From Microbulbifer salipaludis (GTDB lineage Bacteria; Pseudomonadota; Gammaproteobacteria; Pseudomonadales; Cellvibrionaceae), in contig NZ_JAEKJR010000001.1 in NCBI RefSeq assembly GCF_017303155.1, forward strand, positions 1,054,001 to 1,118,000: a DNA stretch of 64,000 nt, read 5' to 3'. The position numbers and the translations under genes are program-made. Positions 17,620-26,530 of this stretch are shown one piece after another; position 1 is the first letter of the stretch, and every line of letters begins with the position of its first letter. Below the pieces are notes generated by a model that was not told where the DNA came from, did no database searches, and saw nothing but the letters and a program-made list of their open reading frames with translations.

Positions 17620-18155
17620 ACCCTGTTACCGCCTTTGCTTTCGTAGTGAGTGTTGCCGTCATGAGCTTCTAGTCTTCGAGTGGCTTCCGGTGCCGCTCGG
17701 TATGGGTGCACTGTACGAAAAATGATCACCGGTTACAAACAGATCCGGGCTTATCGCGAATTGATCAAAAAATAACCTGGTGATTATGTTCTAGTGCACT
17801 AGGGCACGCGGATTTTTTTTGCCGCGCACCGGGACAGAACCCGCTGAATTAGCATGACAGCGTTGTCAGTTGTAGAAATTAATTTTTCTGCGACCGACCA
17901 GTTCCAGGTTGGGGGTGATGCGCCGCGCAAGATGAAACTACCGGGTTTCGAGCGGCGGTTTGGCGGGGAAACGCCCATTTTAAATGGCAAAAGGCGGCTG
18001 TTGGGGCCGTGGCTGGGTGGAATATGACCGGTGGGTGGCAGGAAATTCGGCTGAAATGCGTCGGTAAGGGGGCAGGGCGGGGGCGGACAGATTACTCAGG
18101 CCCCGGTAGAAAAGGGGCCCTCATAATCGTTTGTAAACACGCACATCGACTTCGG
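17620..18155. other. Non-coding region between mepK-like gene and first L,D-transpeptidase
   Basis: A 536-base stretch with lower GC than its surroundings near 17700-17860 and no supportable gene. It contains the candidate mepK promoter, a perfect 12-bp palindrome CTAGTGCACTAG at 17791-17802, and a GC hairpin (GGCCCC / GGGGCC, 9-base loop) at 18099-18119 that lacks a T-tract but may end the L,D-transpeptidase transcript. Confidence 0.5.
17710..17738 (-). promoter_or_regulatory. Candidate promoter for the mepK-like gene
   Basis: On the minus strand, TTGTAA and TACAGT are separated by 17 bases, each matching four of six positions of the sigma-70 hexamers. The transcript would have a leader of about 85 bases. 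No experiment supports it. Confidence 0.3.
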
Positions 18156-19448
18156 TCACTTATCCCGGTGATAGACGTCCGGGCGGAACTGTACCTTGCC
18201 GAGACCGTCCACCCAGGCGGTGAGATAAGTAATGAAGAGCTTGGGCGGTTCTTCCACTTTAATCGTCACGGATTCATCGCCCGTGGTTGACTGCGCAACC
18301 CGGGTTCGGTCCCAGCCCTGTGGGCCGAGCAGCGCGTATGCCAGCTCCTCGGGCTGCTCCAGGCGAATACAGCCGTGGCTGTAGGCGCGATGGTGCTGCT
18401 CGAACAGGCTCTGGGCCTGGGTGTCGTGCAGAAAGATGGCCTGTTTGTTGGGGATCACAAATTTCACCCGGCCGAGTGTGTTGCCGGGTCCTGAGATCTG
18501 GCGCAGGGTGGCCTTGCCGCTGGCCGCGCTCTTGATGCTCTCGTCACTGATGGGGGTGGTGGTGTTGGTGCCGTAACGGACCACCCGGTAGCCGCGCTTG
18601 TGCATGGCCTCGGGATTGTTGCGTGCCTTGGGCAGCAGGTCGGTGAGCAGAATGCTGCGGGGCACCGTCCAGGTGGGGTTGAAGACCACCGAGACCACTT
18701 TGGTGTTCAGATCCGGCGTGCGTTTGCTGCTCTTGCCCACCACGGTTTTCATCGACAGCACAACGCGCTGCTGCTCGATCAGCTGCAACTGGTAGTCCGG
18801 TACGTTGACCAGGATATAGCGTTTACCGGGATTATCGGGGAGCTTGTCCCAGCGCTCGGCATTGACCTCCAGACGCTGTGCCAGTTCCTCCGGAGTGCGC
18901 GCAAGCTCTTTCAGGGTGGCCCTGCCGACGATGCCCGAGACCGGTATGCCGTGGCGGCGCTGATAGGACTCCACCGCCAGTTGCAGCCCCGCGTCAAAGC
19001 GGTTCGGGTTCAGTACGGGTGCGGTGATGGGCCCGGGCTGGCCGGTATAGTCGCCAAAAAGTTGCAGCAGCTGACGCAACTGGGCAACCCGCGGTCCCTG
19101 GTCGCCGGCCCGCAGCGGTGCGCCGGGGTCGATGGGCTGCCATTTCCCGGCGAACGCCCGGTAGCGTGCGGCCTGTTCGCGCAGGATCTTGCCGGCGGTG
19201 GCAAAGTCCACCGCGCTGTCGGCGCCGGCCGTGCGGCGGGCCTCCGATACTGTTTCGGGTGCTGATTCGGGCACCGCCTCCGCGGTGGATGGCGCGGGTG
19301 GCGCTGCGTGTTCACTGGCGTGCGGGTACTCCGTAGTCAGCATCAGGGCACAGCAGCTCGCCGCCACGATCGTATAAAAGTGGCCGGCGCGAGTGCGTCG
19401 ACAATGATGTTTGGCAATCTTGTTACGGCTCATCGTGTTACGGCTCAT
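18156..19448 (-). CDS. L,D-transpeptidase, YkuD family (paralogue 1)
   Basis: A 430-residue periplasmic enzyme expected to cross-link peptidoglycan (3-3 links) or attach ligands, using a catalytic cysteine. A hydrophobic N-terminal signal (around YTIVAASCCALMLTTEYPHA) is followed by a Pro/Ala/Glu-rich linker, a peptidoglycan-binding domain (about 120-190; VESYQRRHGIPVSGIVGRATL) and the YkuD domain with the motif HGCIRL and Cys near residue 360. RYILVNVPDYQLQLIE and FNPTWTVPRSILLTDLLPKAR match the LdtD/YcbB class, but the LdtD N-terminal scaffold is missing. Its start overlaps a 15-bp tandem duplication that repeats the ATG. It starts 15 bases after the stop of paralogue 2, with a GGGGG box 7 bases upstream, so the two are cotranscribed. 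Confidence 0.88.
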   Translation of the reverse strand: MSRNTMSRNKIAKHHCRRTRAGHFYTIVAASCCALMLTTEYPHASEHAAPPAPSTAEAVPESAPETVSEARRTAGADSAVDFATAGKILREQAARYRAFAGKWQPIDPGAPLRAGDQGPRVAQLRQLLQLFGDYTGQPGPITAPVLNPNRFDAGLQLAVESYQRRHGIPVSGIVGRATLKELARTPEELAQRLEVNAERWDKLPDNPGKRYILVNVPDYQLQLIEQQRVVLSMKTVVGKSSKRTPDLNTKVVSVVFNPTWTVPRSILLTDLLPKARNNPEAMHKRGYRVVRYGTNTTTPISDESIKSAASGKATLRQISGPGNTLGRVKFVIPNKQAIFLHDTQAQSLFEQHHRAYSHGCIRLEQPEELAYALLGPQGWDRTRVAQSTTGDESVTIKVEEPPKLFITYLTAWVDGLGKVQFRPDVYHRDK

Positions 19449-19463
19449 GGGAACCCCCATTCC

Positions 19464-20792
19464 TCATCGTGCTGCGCTGGTTTCGCTGTCCGCCGGACGA
19501 TCGCGGCCGTAGATGTCCGGGCGGAAATTCAGCAGCCCCTCTTCATCCACCCACGCGGTCCAGTAAACGATATGCACGGGAATGGGCTGATCCAGTGCCA
19601 CGGCGCGCGTGCGGCTGCCGCTACCGGTGGTGTAGCGAACCAGCCGTTCCGCGTTCCACTTGCCCGGCTGTGAGCCCTGATTGGCGAGCACGATCTGGGC
19701 AAATTCCTGCGGCTTTTCCAGGCGGATACAACCGTGGCTATAGGCGCGCTGATTGCGGCTGAACAGTTCTTTTCGCTGTGTGTCGTGGAGAAAAATGGCC
19801 TGCTGGTTGGGAATGATGAATTTGAAGCGCCCTAGGGCGTTACCCTCGCCACCGCGCTGCTGCAGCGCCACGCTGCCCAGGCGCAGGGCGCGCAGGTTTC
19901 TGCCACTGAACGGCACGGACTTGCCGCGGTTGTTGACCAGCCGGTAGCCGCCGGCCGAGAGCGTGGCGGTCCCTTTGGGTAGCAGTTCGCGCACGGCGAT
20001 ATTAATGGGGACGGTCCAGGTGGGGTTGAACACCACGCGGGTCAGTCGGGTACTCAACTGGGGCGTCTGGTGCTTGGGTTTTCCCACCACCACGCGCATG
20101 CGGTACTGCTCCTGCTCGCCTTCGATCAGGCGCAGGGTGTATTCCGGGATGTTGACCACGATGTGTCGGGGCCCGAGGTCTTTCGGCATTTTTTGCCAGC
20201 GCTCGAGATTTGCTTGCAGGGTGGCGAGACGCTGGTCTGGCGGGGTGTTCAGGTGTTCGCGGGTGGCGCGGTCGACGATGCCATCGGCGCGCAGGCCATG
20301 GCGGCGCTGAAACCGCTCTACCGCGCGGCGCACCTGGTTATCGAATAGTTCGGGGTCTTGCTTGCGGTTGTCGGCATTGCCATCGGTGTCTGCAATGCTG
20401 GCCATGTCATCGGCGGTTGGCAGGTCACCGTACTGCATGAGCAGGCTGCGCAGTGCCCGGACTTGCGGGTCGCGCACGCCCGGGGACAGCGCCTGGCCTT
20501 TCGGCAGCGGCTGCCAGTCATCGCCCTCACTCAAAGCGCGATAGCGGGCCAGCTCCTCGCGCATCAGTGCGTACTGGCGCCCGTAGGGGGTGAAGGGGCT
20601 GTAGGACCCGGCAACGGTGGCGAATGGTGATGATGGGGCGGATGTGACTTGTTGTTCAGTTCCTTCCTGTTGCGCGCCATTGTTTGGGGAAGGCGTCAGC
20701 GTCGTCGCATCATCCAGTGCGACCGTCTCGAGGGAGAGAGAGAACACCACCGCAGCGCCCAGATTCAATTGAATACCCAGTCTGTTACCCAT
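19464..20792 (-). CDS. L,D-transpeptidase, YkuD family (paralogue 2)
   Basis: A 442-residue paralogue of its neighbour. A signal sequence (LGIQLNLGAAVVFSLSLETVA) precedes a low-complexity region, a LARYRALSEG segment, a peptidoglycan-binding domain (FQRRHGLRADGIVDRATREHL) and the YkuD domain with SHGCIRL (Cys near residue 355). HIVVNIPEYTLRLIEGE and FNPTWTVP are shared with both paralogues. The YkuD region lacks the GSGKATLRQ-type segment of paralogue 1 and has a shorter loop before HDTQ. The ATG chosen has an AGGGGT box 6 bases upstream. An in-frame start 8 codons earlier is possible. It forms a bicistronic unit with paralogue 1. Confidence 0.88.
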   Translation of the reverse strand: MGNRLGIQLNLGAAVVFSLSLETVALDDATTLTPSPNNGAQQEGTEQQVTSAPSSPFATVAGSYSPFTPYGRQYALMREELARYRALSEGDDWQPLPKGQALSPGVRDPQVRALRSLLMQYGDLPTADDMASIADTDGNADNRKQDPELFDNQVRRAVERFQRRHGLRADGIVDRATREHLNTPPDQRLATLQANLERWQKMPKDLGPRHIVVNIPEYTLRLIEGEQEQYRMRVVVGKPKHQTPQLSTRLTRVVFNPTWTVPINIAVRELLPKGTATLSAGGYRLVNNRGKSVPFSGRNLRALRLGSVALQQRGGEGNALGRFKFIIPNQQAIFLHDTQRKELFSRNQRAYSHGCIRLEKPQEFAQIVLANQGSQPGKWNAERLVRYTTGSGSRTRAVALDQPIPVHIVYWTAWVDEEGLLNFRPDIYGRDRPADSETSAAR

Positions 20793-20932
20793 CGTTGACC
20801 CCTGAACAAGTCTCAACCGGCCTTATGGCCTCGAACACATCGGGCGAACCCGCTGTCTCTAATTGGTAACTTGTGACTGGATTGGCGCCAAATAAGATTG
20901 GGGTATGCGGAGGGGGGCTTTTTAGCGGAATC

Positions 20933-20966
20933 GAAATAACTGCCGGGCGGATCCTCCGCCCGGCAG
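20933..20966 (-). terminator. Terminator after L,D-transpeptidase paralogue 3
   Basis: A perfect 12-bp GC-rich stem (CTGCCGGGCGGA / TCCGCCCGGCAG) with a 3-base loop; reading on the minus strand it is followed by TTATTT. It separates paralogue 3 from the paralogue 2-1 unit. A 10-bp palindrome TTGGCGCCAA lies at 20882-20891 in the upstream region of paralogue 2. Confidence 0.75.
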
Positions 20967-21001
20967 TGTGGTGGGCAGTGAGAGAAGAGGGAAGTAAGCG
21001 G

Positions 21002-22966
21002 TTACTGGAACTGGTTCACCGCGAGGCCATCCTTGCCATAGATGTCCGGGCGGAAGTGCATGCGGCCCTGGCCATCGACCCAGGCGGTCCAGTAGGTGAG
21101 GTAGACCTTCACATTCTTGCTCATGCGCACTTCGGTGGTTTCGTCGCCGGTGGTCAGCTGCTCGATGCGGTAGCGGCTCCAGTCACCGGGTTCGTCACGC
21201 AGCAGGGCCTCCGCCAGTTGGCGCGGTTTGGCCAGGCGCACACAGCCGTGACTGTAGTCGCGGTCGGTGAGACCGAACAGGCTCTTGGCGCGGGTGTCGT
21301 GCAGGTAAATCTCGTCGGAGTTGGGGATCTCGAATTTGATCCGTCCGAGGATATTCTGCTCACCGCCTTTCTGGCGCATCAGGAAGCCGCCGGCGGCTGC
21401 CCGCCCCAGGTTCTGGGAGGTGAGGGGCAGGTATTCACCGCTGCCATTGACCACACGGTATCCCATGTTTTCCATGCCGTGGGGGTTGGCGCGGGCCTTG
21501 GGCAGAATCTCCTTGACCAGAATGCTGCGGGGAACCGTCCAGGTGGGATTGAACACCACGCGGGCCACGCGGGTATTGATCTCCGGTGTCTGGTGGATTT
21601 TCTTGCCCACCACCACGTTCATGGAGAGCTTGATGCGGTCGTGCTCGACGTAGTTGAGCGAGTAACCGGGAATGTTGACCTGAATGAAGCGGTCTCCCAG
21701 GTTGGCTGGCAGCTTCTCCCGGCGGCGAATATTGGTCTCAATAATGTGCGCGCGCGCGGAGGGCGAGATGTTCAGGCGTTCGCGGGTCTGCTTGCCGACG
21801 ATACCATCGGGCTTCAGGCCGTGGCGAATCTGGAAGCGCACCACCGCCTGATGCAGGCTCTGGTCGAACTTCTTGCTGTTCATGTCACCGTAGCCGTAGT
21901 AATCCCCGTACACCGACAGCAGGTGGCGCAGGTGAATCACATTGTTGTGCTTGGCGCCGATGGTCATTGCGGGGCCAGCGGGCAGCGGGCGCCAGCGACC
22001 GGAGGCGGCCATGTTGCGATAACGTGCCAGTTGTTCGCGCAGGGCCTGGGCATCACTGCCGAACGGGGTGTTTTCCTCGACATAGAGGCCCTCGCCGTGG
22101 GACGGGTTCAGCCCGGAGCCTTCGTCCTGCAGACTGCGGAAGCGGGGCATCACACGCGGATAGCTTGGCGGGTAGCTGCGGGTGGAATAGCGCGCAGAAT
22201 GGCTGCTGCCGTAGCGGGAACCGGTACTGTAGGTATTGGTCCGCTGGCTGGGCTGCCGTTGGGTGTAGTAGCGCGAGCGATCGATGCCTTGGTTTGCACG
22301 GTTCTGGTCGCCACGGTTGTAGCCGCGGAAGTACTGGCGACCGCTATCGTTATTGGCAAGCAGCAGTGCATCGCTGGCATCGGCGCGGGCGCTGGCCATC
22401 TGGAAACCGCCGTCGGTCAGGTTGACCGGGGTGATGTCCTTGCGGCGCAGGCGCGGCTGGAGTTTCGGCGCGCGGGGATTGAGCTTGTCCAGCTGCGTGT
22501 CCTGGGCATAGGAGATAAAGGCATCGGTCAGCAGTACGTCGAGCACCGCAGCCATCTGCAGGCGCTGGGGCGTATCCCGCAGGGTGCGGTCGAAGTACCC
22601 GAGGTGGTAGCGGTAGTCCACCATGCTGCTGGGGTTGCCGGAGCTGGAGGCCGTGAGCTGTTTGAGCAGGTCGTTGGCGGTGTCACTCAGGCTGTAGTTA
22701 TCGAACCACAGCAGCCGGTAATCGGTGCGGCGGTAGATACGCCGTACCTGCACCGGATTGAAGATCGGGTCCTGTGCCGGCCAGGCGTCCGGATTATCCT
22801 CCAGCCAGTTCACCAGATGTGGGCGCACGGCACTTTCCGGTAGCACCGGAACCGTTTTCTGATTGGCAGTGAAAGCGTAATAGAGGGCAAACACGCACAG
22901 GCTACCGAGAAATAGCAACGGCAGCGGTGATTTGCGTTTGCGACGCTCTGGAATGAAATATGACAT
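21002..22966 (-). CDS. L,D-transpeptidase, LdtD/YcbB-like (paralogue 3, long form)
   Basis: A 654-residue enzyme with the full LdtD layout (E. coli YcbB is 615). It has a basic N-terminus and one membrane anchor (PLPLLFLGSLCVFALYYAF, about 15-33), and an N-terminal scaffold domain (about 60-170; IYRRTDYRLLWFDN, LLKQLTASS, YHLGYFDRTLRD). A low-complexity insertion rich in Gln, Arg, Ser and Tyr follows (about 210-275), then the peptidoglycan-binding domain (FQIRHGLKPDGIVGKQTRERL) and the YkuD domain with SHGCVRL, Cys near 575. LdtD makes 3-3 cross-links in E. coli. It has its own terminator and probably its own promoter. The insertion between scaffold and binding domain is the unusual feature. 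Confidence 0.92.
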   Translation of the reverse strand: MSYFIPERRKRKSPLPLLFLGSLCVFALYYAFTANQKTVPVLPESAVRPHLVNWLEDNPDAWPAQDPIFNPVQVRRIYRRTDYRLLWFDNYSLSDTANDLLKQLTASSSGNPSSMVDYRYHLGYFDRTLRDTPQRLQMAAVLDVLLTDAFISYAQDTQLDKLNPRAPKLQPRLRRKDITPVNLTDGGFQMASARADASDALLLANNDSGRQYFRGYNRGDQNRANQGIDRSRYYTQRQPSQRTNTYSTGSRYGSSHSARYSTRSYPPSYPRVMPRFRSLQDEGSGLNPSHGEGLYVEENTPFGSDAQALREQLARYRNMAASGRWRPLPAGPAMTIGAKHNNVIHLRHLLSVYGDYYGYGDMNSKKFDQSLHQAVVRFQIRHGLKPDGIVGKQTRERLNISPSARAHIIETNIRRREKLPANLGDRFIQVNIPGYSLNYVEHDRIKLSMNVVVGKKIHQTPEINTRVARVVFNPTWTVPRSILVKEILPKARANPHGMENMGYRVVNGSGEYLPLTSQNLGRAAAGGFLMRQKGGEQNILGRIKFEIPNSDEIYLHDTRAKSLFGLTDRDYSHGCVRLAKPRQLAEALLRDEPGDWSRYRIEQLTTGDETTEVRMSKNVKVYLTYWTAWVDGQGRMHFRPDIYGKDGLAVNQFQ

Positions 22967-23395
22967 GGTACCTCAGCGATACAGCAGGGCGCCGGTTTAC
23001 AGTGCGGAAGCCGGGAGCCCGATCGTTCATACCTTCCCAACCTTCGGCGCGCCTCTCCCTAACAATCCCCGGAGCAACCTCCAGCGACGGCACACCTGAG
23101 TCGAGCATCCCGCGCGACCTTCCTTTTATTGAAGCGAAGCTGGAGATCGTCTTGCGCGTATCTCAACATCCGCCTGCCTGTGAAATTAAGTATGGCAACA
23201 AATCCGAAATTTGCTTGGCGTGAAATTCACTTCACCTTAGGGGCGAGGCGGTGGGTGGGTTGAAGGGCGCGAAACTGGAGGACATTGGTGTCGATTTGTA
23301 GGGCATCTAGTGCAAACGGGCGGATAAATACCCGGGTTTGGGAATGGGCACGCATCGGATGTTTTGCCGGCCTGCGGCGGGTGCGCGAACGCCGC
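22967..23395. other. Non-coding region between L,D-transpeptidase 3 and NRDE gene
   Basis: A 429-base stretch holding the upstream region of L,D-transpeptidase 3 and the 3' flank of the NRDE gene. I see no gene, no strong hairpin and no recognisable promoter hexamers. The segment 23150-23230 is AT-richer than its surroundings. Confidence 0.4.
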
Positions 23396-24217
23396 TCAGC
23401 CAGCGGAGTAATGAAAATAGCGCGGGCTGCCGCTGACCTGCCCGTCAAAGTAAGTCTGCTCCCACAGCTGGACGTTGCCGAACCTGTCGACGGCCACCAG
23501 TGTGCTGGCGCGGGTTCCATATCCGCTATGTAAGCCGTTGTCTGTGCCCGCGGGATCGCCGTCGCGGATGCGGACGAAAATCGGGGAAAGCGCCGATTCC
23601 ATGGCGGGGCCCACCCCGGTATCGGGCAGTTGGCTGGTCTCTGCCCGGGTGTCGTCGCCCAGCAGTGTCAGTGCCGGGGTGACGAAATTGTCCGCGGTTA
23701 GTCGGTCTGGCAGGGTCTCGAGCAGATGGGCCAGTCGCTGGCAGCCATGGCGAACCTTGGGCCAGGGGGCGTCCGGGGCGCCGTTGGAGATGCCGTGGAC
23801 ACCGGGAGAAAACGTGAACGGGGTATGGCGATTGCCGGCACAGGCAAGCACATTATTGCGGCGGTGGTCGAACAGGATCGCGTTGAATCCGCGGTAGCGG
23901 GCGCCGGGCAGGGCCGCCGCGTAGTCTTGCGGGCACTGATCGCCGCCGAGAAACTGCGTGGGGATCTCCCCACGAGACAATACCCGCTCCGGTTCCGGCG
24001 TGCCCGGCTCGCGGATATTGGTCACCGCCGCCACCCGTCCGGTCGGCGCAATGCCCAGCCAGGTGCCGCCCGCCTGCAGGTCGCGCCCGGCGGTAATCTC
24101 GCGGTCTGGCCATGGGTGGGCCGGTGCCGCCGGGCGCTGGTAGAACTCATCCCGGTTGGCCAGCAGAAGCAGCGGGTACTCGGGATGCTGCCGGTAGGCG
24201 ATCAAAAGCAGGCACAT
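23396..24217 (-). CDS. NRDE family protein (TANGO2-like)
   Basis: A 273-residue protein of the NRDE/TANGO2 family. It begins with MCLLLIAYRQHPEYPLLLLANRDEFYQRP, containing the NRDE signature (Asn26-Arg-Asp-Glu) and the conserved Cys2 that suggests an Ntn-hydrolase-like fold. GGTWLGIAPTGRVAAVTNIR and SNGAPDAPWPKV are also typical. Function in bacteria is unknown; the human homologue is linked to lipid/coenzyme A or haem handling. The ATG giving Cys2 was preferred over an in-frame start four codons earlier, because family members start at this Met. The gene is divergent from lgt with a gap of 67 bases. Confidence 0.9.
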   Translation of the reverse strand: MCLLLIAYRQHPEYPLLLLANRDEFYQRPAAPAHPWPDREITAGRDLQAGGTWLGIAPTGRVAAVTNIREPGTPEPERVLSRGEIPTQFLGGDQCPQDYAAALPGARYRGFNAILFDHRRNNVLACAGNRHTPFTFSPGVHGISNGAPDAPWPKVRHGCQRLAHLLETLPDRLTADNFVTPALTLLGDDTRAETSQLPDTGVGPAMESALSPIFVRIRDGDPAGTDNGLHSGYGTRASTLVAVDRFGNVQLWEQTYFDGQVSGSPRYFHYSAG

Positions 24218-24284
24218 AGCATCTCGCAATCGTTATTTCCTCAATGCCATAATAACGCCCACTTTGAATAACTGCGGTTCGAGT

Positions 24285-25118
24285 ATGCTCACTTATCCCG
24301 AGATTGATCCCGTCGCGGTGGCCATCGGCCCCCTCAAGATCCACTGGTATGGCCTGATGTACCTGACCGGGTTTGCGGTGGCGTGGTGGCTGGCCATGCG
24401 CCGGGCGCAGAAGCCCTGGTCGCCGGTGATCAAATCCGAGGTGGAAGACCTGATCCTGTTTTGTGCCATTGGCGTGGTGGTGGGTGGCCGCTTTGGGTAC
24501 ATGTTCTTTTATAACTTCCATGAGCTGGTCGCCCACCCGCTCAGCCTGTTCAAGGTGTGGGAAGGGGGTATGAGCTTCCACGGAGGGCTGATCGGTGTGA
24601 TGCTGGCCGCTGCTCTCTATGCTCGCAAGATAGGCACCACCTTCCCGGCGTTGATCGATTTTGTCGCACCGCTGGTCCCCATCGGCCTGGGACTGGGGCG
24701 TATCGGTAACTTCATCGGTCAGGAGCTGTGGGGTCGGGAGACCGATGCCCCCTGGGGTATGGTATTCCCGCGGGATCCGGAGCTGCTGGTGCGCCATCCA
24801 TCCCAGCTGTACCAGGCCTTTCTGGAAGGCTTGGTACTGTTTGTGGTGCTGTGGATCTACTCCAGCAAGCCGCGTCCGCGCCTCGCGGTGGGTGGCCTGT
24901 TCATCCTCCTGTATGGCATCTTCCGCTTCCTGGTGGAGTTCGTGCGCCAGCCGGATGTGGGTATCGAGGTGATGTTCGGGTGGATGACCCGCGGCCAGCT
25001 GCTGTGCCTGCCGATGATCGCCGCCGGTATCATCCTGCTGGTGTGGAGCTACCGCACCCAGCCGTTGCCCGCGGGGCGCGGCCAGACCGAAGGCGCGGAA
25101 AGCCCTGCGGCCAAGTGA
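24285..25118 (+). CDS. lgt: Prolipoprotein diacylglyceryl transferase Lgt
   Basis: Inner-membrane enzyme that transfers diacylglycerol from phosphatidylglycerol to the lipobox cysteine of prolipoproteins, the first step of lipoprotein maturation. The 277-residue protein has seven hydrophobic segments. The family signatures are MSFHGGLIGVMLA (His99) and GRIGNFIGQELWGRETDAPWG (Arg139, Asn142), and the N-terminus IGPLKIHWYGLMYLTGF is typical. The ATG at 24285 was preferred over an upstream TTG. The gene precedes thyA, as in many gammaproteobacteria. A GC-rich hairpin (CGGCACC / GGTGCCG) lies in the 65-base lgt-thyA gap, without a T-tract. Confidence 0.96.
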   Translation: MLTYPEIDPVAVAIGPLKIHWYGLMYLTGFAVAWWLAMRRAQKPWSPVIKSEVEDLILFCAIGVVVGGRFGYMFFYNFHELVAHPLSLFKVWEGGMSFHGGLIGVMLAAALYARKIGTTFPALIDFVAPLVPIGLGLGRIGNFIGQELWGRETDAPWGMVFPRDPELLVRHPSQLYQAFLEGLVLFVVLWIYSSKPRPRLAVGGLFILLYGIFRFLVEFVRQPDVGIEVMFGWMTRGQLLCLPMIAAGIILLVWSYRTQPLPAGRGQTEGAESPAAK

Positions 25119-25183
25119 TGCCGTACTGCGGCCCGGCACCTTGGGGTGCCGGCCTGACCCGATTCAAAAATATGTGTATATAA

Positions 25184-26017
25184 ATGAAGCAATATCTCGA
25201 CCTCATGCGCCACGTGCGCGACAACGGCACCGTGAAAAGTGACCGTACCGGTACCGGAACCCGCAGTGTCTTTGGCTACCAGATGCGCTTTGACCTCGCG
25301 GAAGGCTTTCCGCTGGTCACTACCAAGAAATGTCATGTGCGCTCCATCATTCACGAGTTGCTGTGGTTCCTGAACGGTGACACCAACATTGGCTACCTGA
25401 AGGACAATGGCGTGCGTATCTGGGACGAGTGGGCCACCGAAGACGGCGACCTCGGGCCGGTGTACGGCTACCAATGGCGCTCCTGGCCCACCGCCGATGG
25501 CCGCCATATCGACCAGATCAGGGATCTGGTGCAGCAGTTGAAGACCCGCCCGGACTCCCGCCGCCTGATCGTCAGTGCCTGGAACCCTTCCGACCTGCCC
25601 GACGAGGGCGTTTCGCCGAGTGAGAATGCCCGTGCCGGCAAAATGGCTCTGGCACCCTGTCATGCCCTGTTCCAATTTTATGTGGCAGACGGCAAGCTCA
25701 GTTGCCAGTTGTACCAGCGCAGTGCGGACATCTTCCTTGGGGTGCCGTTCAATATTGCCTCTTACAGCCTGCTGACCCTGATGCTGGCACAGGTGTGTGG
25801 CCTGCAACCGGGTGACTTTGTGCATACCTTTGGGGACGCGCACCTCTACTCGAACCATATGCAGCAGGTGGAAGAACAGTTGTCACGGGAGCCGTTGCCA
25901 CTGCCACAGATGGTGCTGAACCCGGACGTGGATGACCTGTTCGATTTCCGCTTTGAAGACTTCGAGCTGCAGGGCTATGAGGCTCATCCGCACATCCCTG
26001 CGCCGGTGGCCGTGTAA
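25184..26017 (+). CDS. thyA: Thymidylate synthase
   Basis: Converts dUMP to dTMP with methylene-THF as carbon donor and reductant. The nucleophile is Cys159 in [50 protein letters not shown] and HLYSNHMQQ are conserved. The protein has 277 residues, 13 more than E. coli ThyA; the extra residues form one insertion just before the active-site loop (about 142-155, [13 protein letters not shown]), which is also found in some other proteobacteria as I recall. The stop overlaps the folA start (TAATG), so thymidylate synthesis and the reductase that recycles dihydrofolate are translationally coupled. Confidence 0.97.
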   Translation: MKQYLDLMRHVRDNGTVKSDRTGTGTRSVFGYQMRFDLAEGFPLVTTKKCHVRSIIHELLWFLNGDTNIGYLKDNGVRIWDEWATEDGDLGPVYGYQWRSWPTADGRHIDQIRDLVQQLKTRPDSRRLIVSAWNPSDLPDEGVSPSENARAGKMALAPCHALFQFYVADGKLSCQLYQRSADIFLGVPFNIASYSLLTLMLAQVCGLQPGDFVHTFGDAHLYSNHMQQVEEQLSREPLPLPQMVLNPDVDDLFDFRFEDFELQGYEAHPHIPAPVAV

Positions 26018-26523
26018 TGGCCGCGCCGGCGCCGATCCTGGCGATGATCGTGGCAATGGCGCGCAACCGTGCCATTGGGCGGGAAAACACCCTGCCATGG
26101 CGCATCTCCGGTGACCTGCAGTTCTTCAAGCGCACCACCCTCGGCAAGCCCGTGGTCATGGGCCGCAAGACCTTTGAGTCCATCGGTCGCCCGCTGCCGG
26201 GGCGGCAGAATATCGTGATCACCCGCAATCCCCACTGGCGTGCCGAGGGGGTCACCGTCGTTGCCTCGCTGGAGTCGGCGCTGGAAGAGGCTGCTCGCGG
26301 CGCGGTGGATGAGGTTATGGTGATCGGGGGCGCGGAAATTTACCGCCAGGCCATGCCGCTGGCCGACCGACTGTATGTGACCGAAGTGGACGCTGAGGTC
26401 GAGGGGGATGCGTTCTTTCCCGCGCTCGACGAGCGCTGGCGGGAGGTCAGCCGGGACTGTTACCCGGCTTCGGAGCGGGACGAATACAACTACTGCTTAG
26501 TCCAGTACGACAGGTTTAAATAA
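26017..26523 (+). CDS. folA: Dihydrofolate reductase
   Basis: NADPH-dependent reductase that regenerates THF from the dihydrofolate made by ThyA. The protein has 168 residues. Signatures: AMARNRAIGRENTLPWRISGDLQFFKR (substrate Asp in GDL), VVMGRKTFESIGRPLPGRQNIVITR and the NADPH loop VMVIGGAEIYRQAMP. It shares one base with the thyA stop codon. The first residues (AAPAPILAMIVAMA) are slightly longer than in E. coli. No terminator with a T-tract follows, but a 10-bp inverted repeat begins 8 bases after the stop. Confidence 0.96.
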   Translation: MAAPAPILAMIVAMARNRAIGRENTLPWRISGDLQFFKRTTLGKPVVMGRKTFESIGRPLPGRQNIVITRNPHWRAEGVTVVASLESALEEAARGAVDEVMVIGGAEIYRQAMPLADRLYVTEVDAEVEGDAFFPALDERWREVSRDCYPASERDEYNYCLVQYDRFK

Positions 26524-26530
26524 AAAACAG

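Noticed and set aside
20873..22843. A 656-codon open frame on the plus strand opposite L,D-transpeptidase 3
   Set aside because: It lies entirely antisense to a gene with a complete motif set. Long antisense frames are expected from high-GC codon use, and its product shows no domain motif.
25130..25154. GC-rich hairpin between lgt and thyA as a terminator
   Set aside because: It is stable but lacks a T-tract; left as a possible RNA-processing or stability element only.
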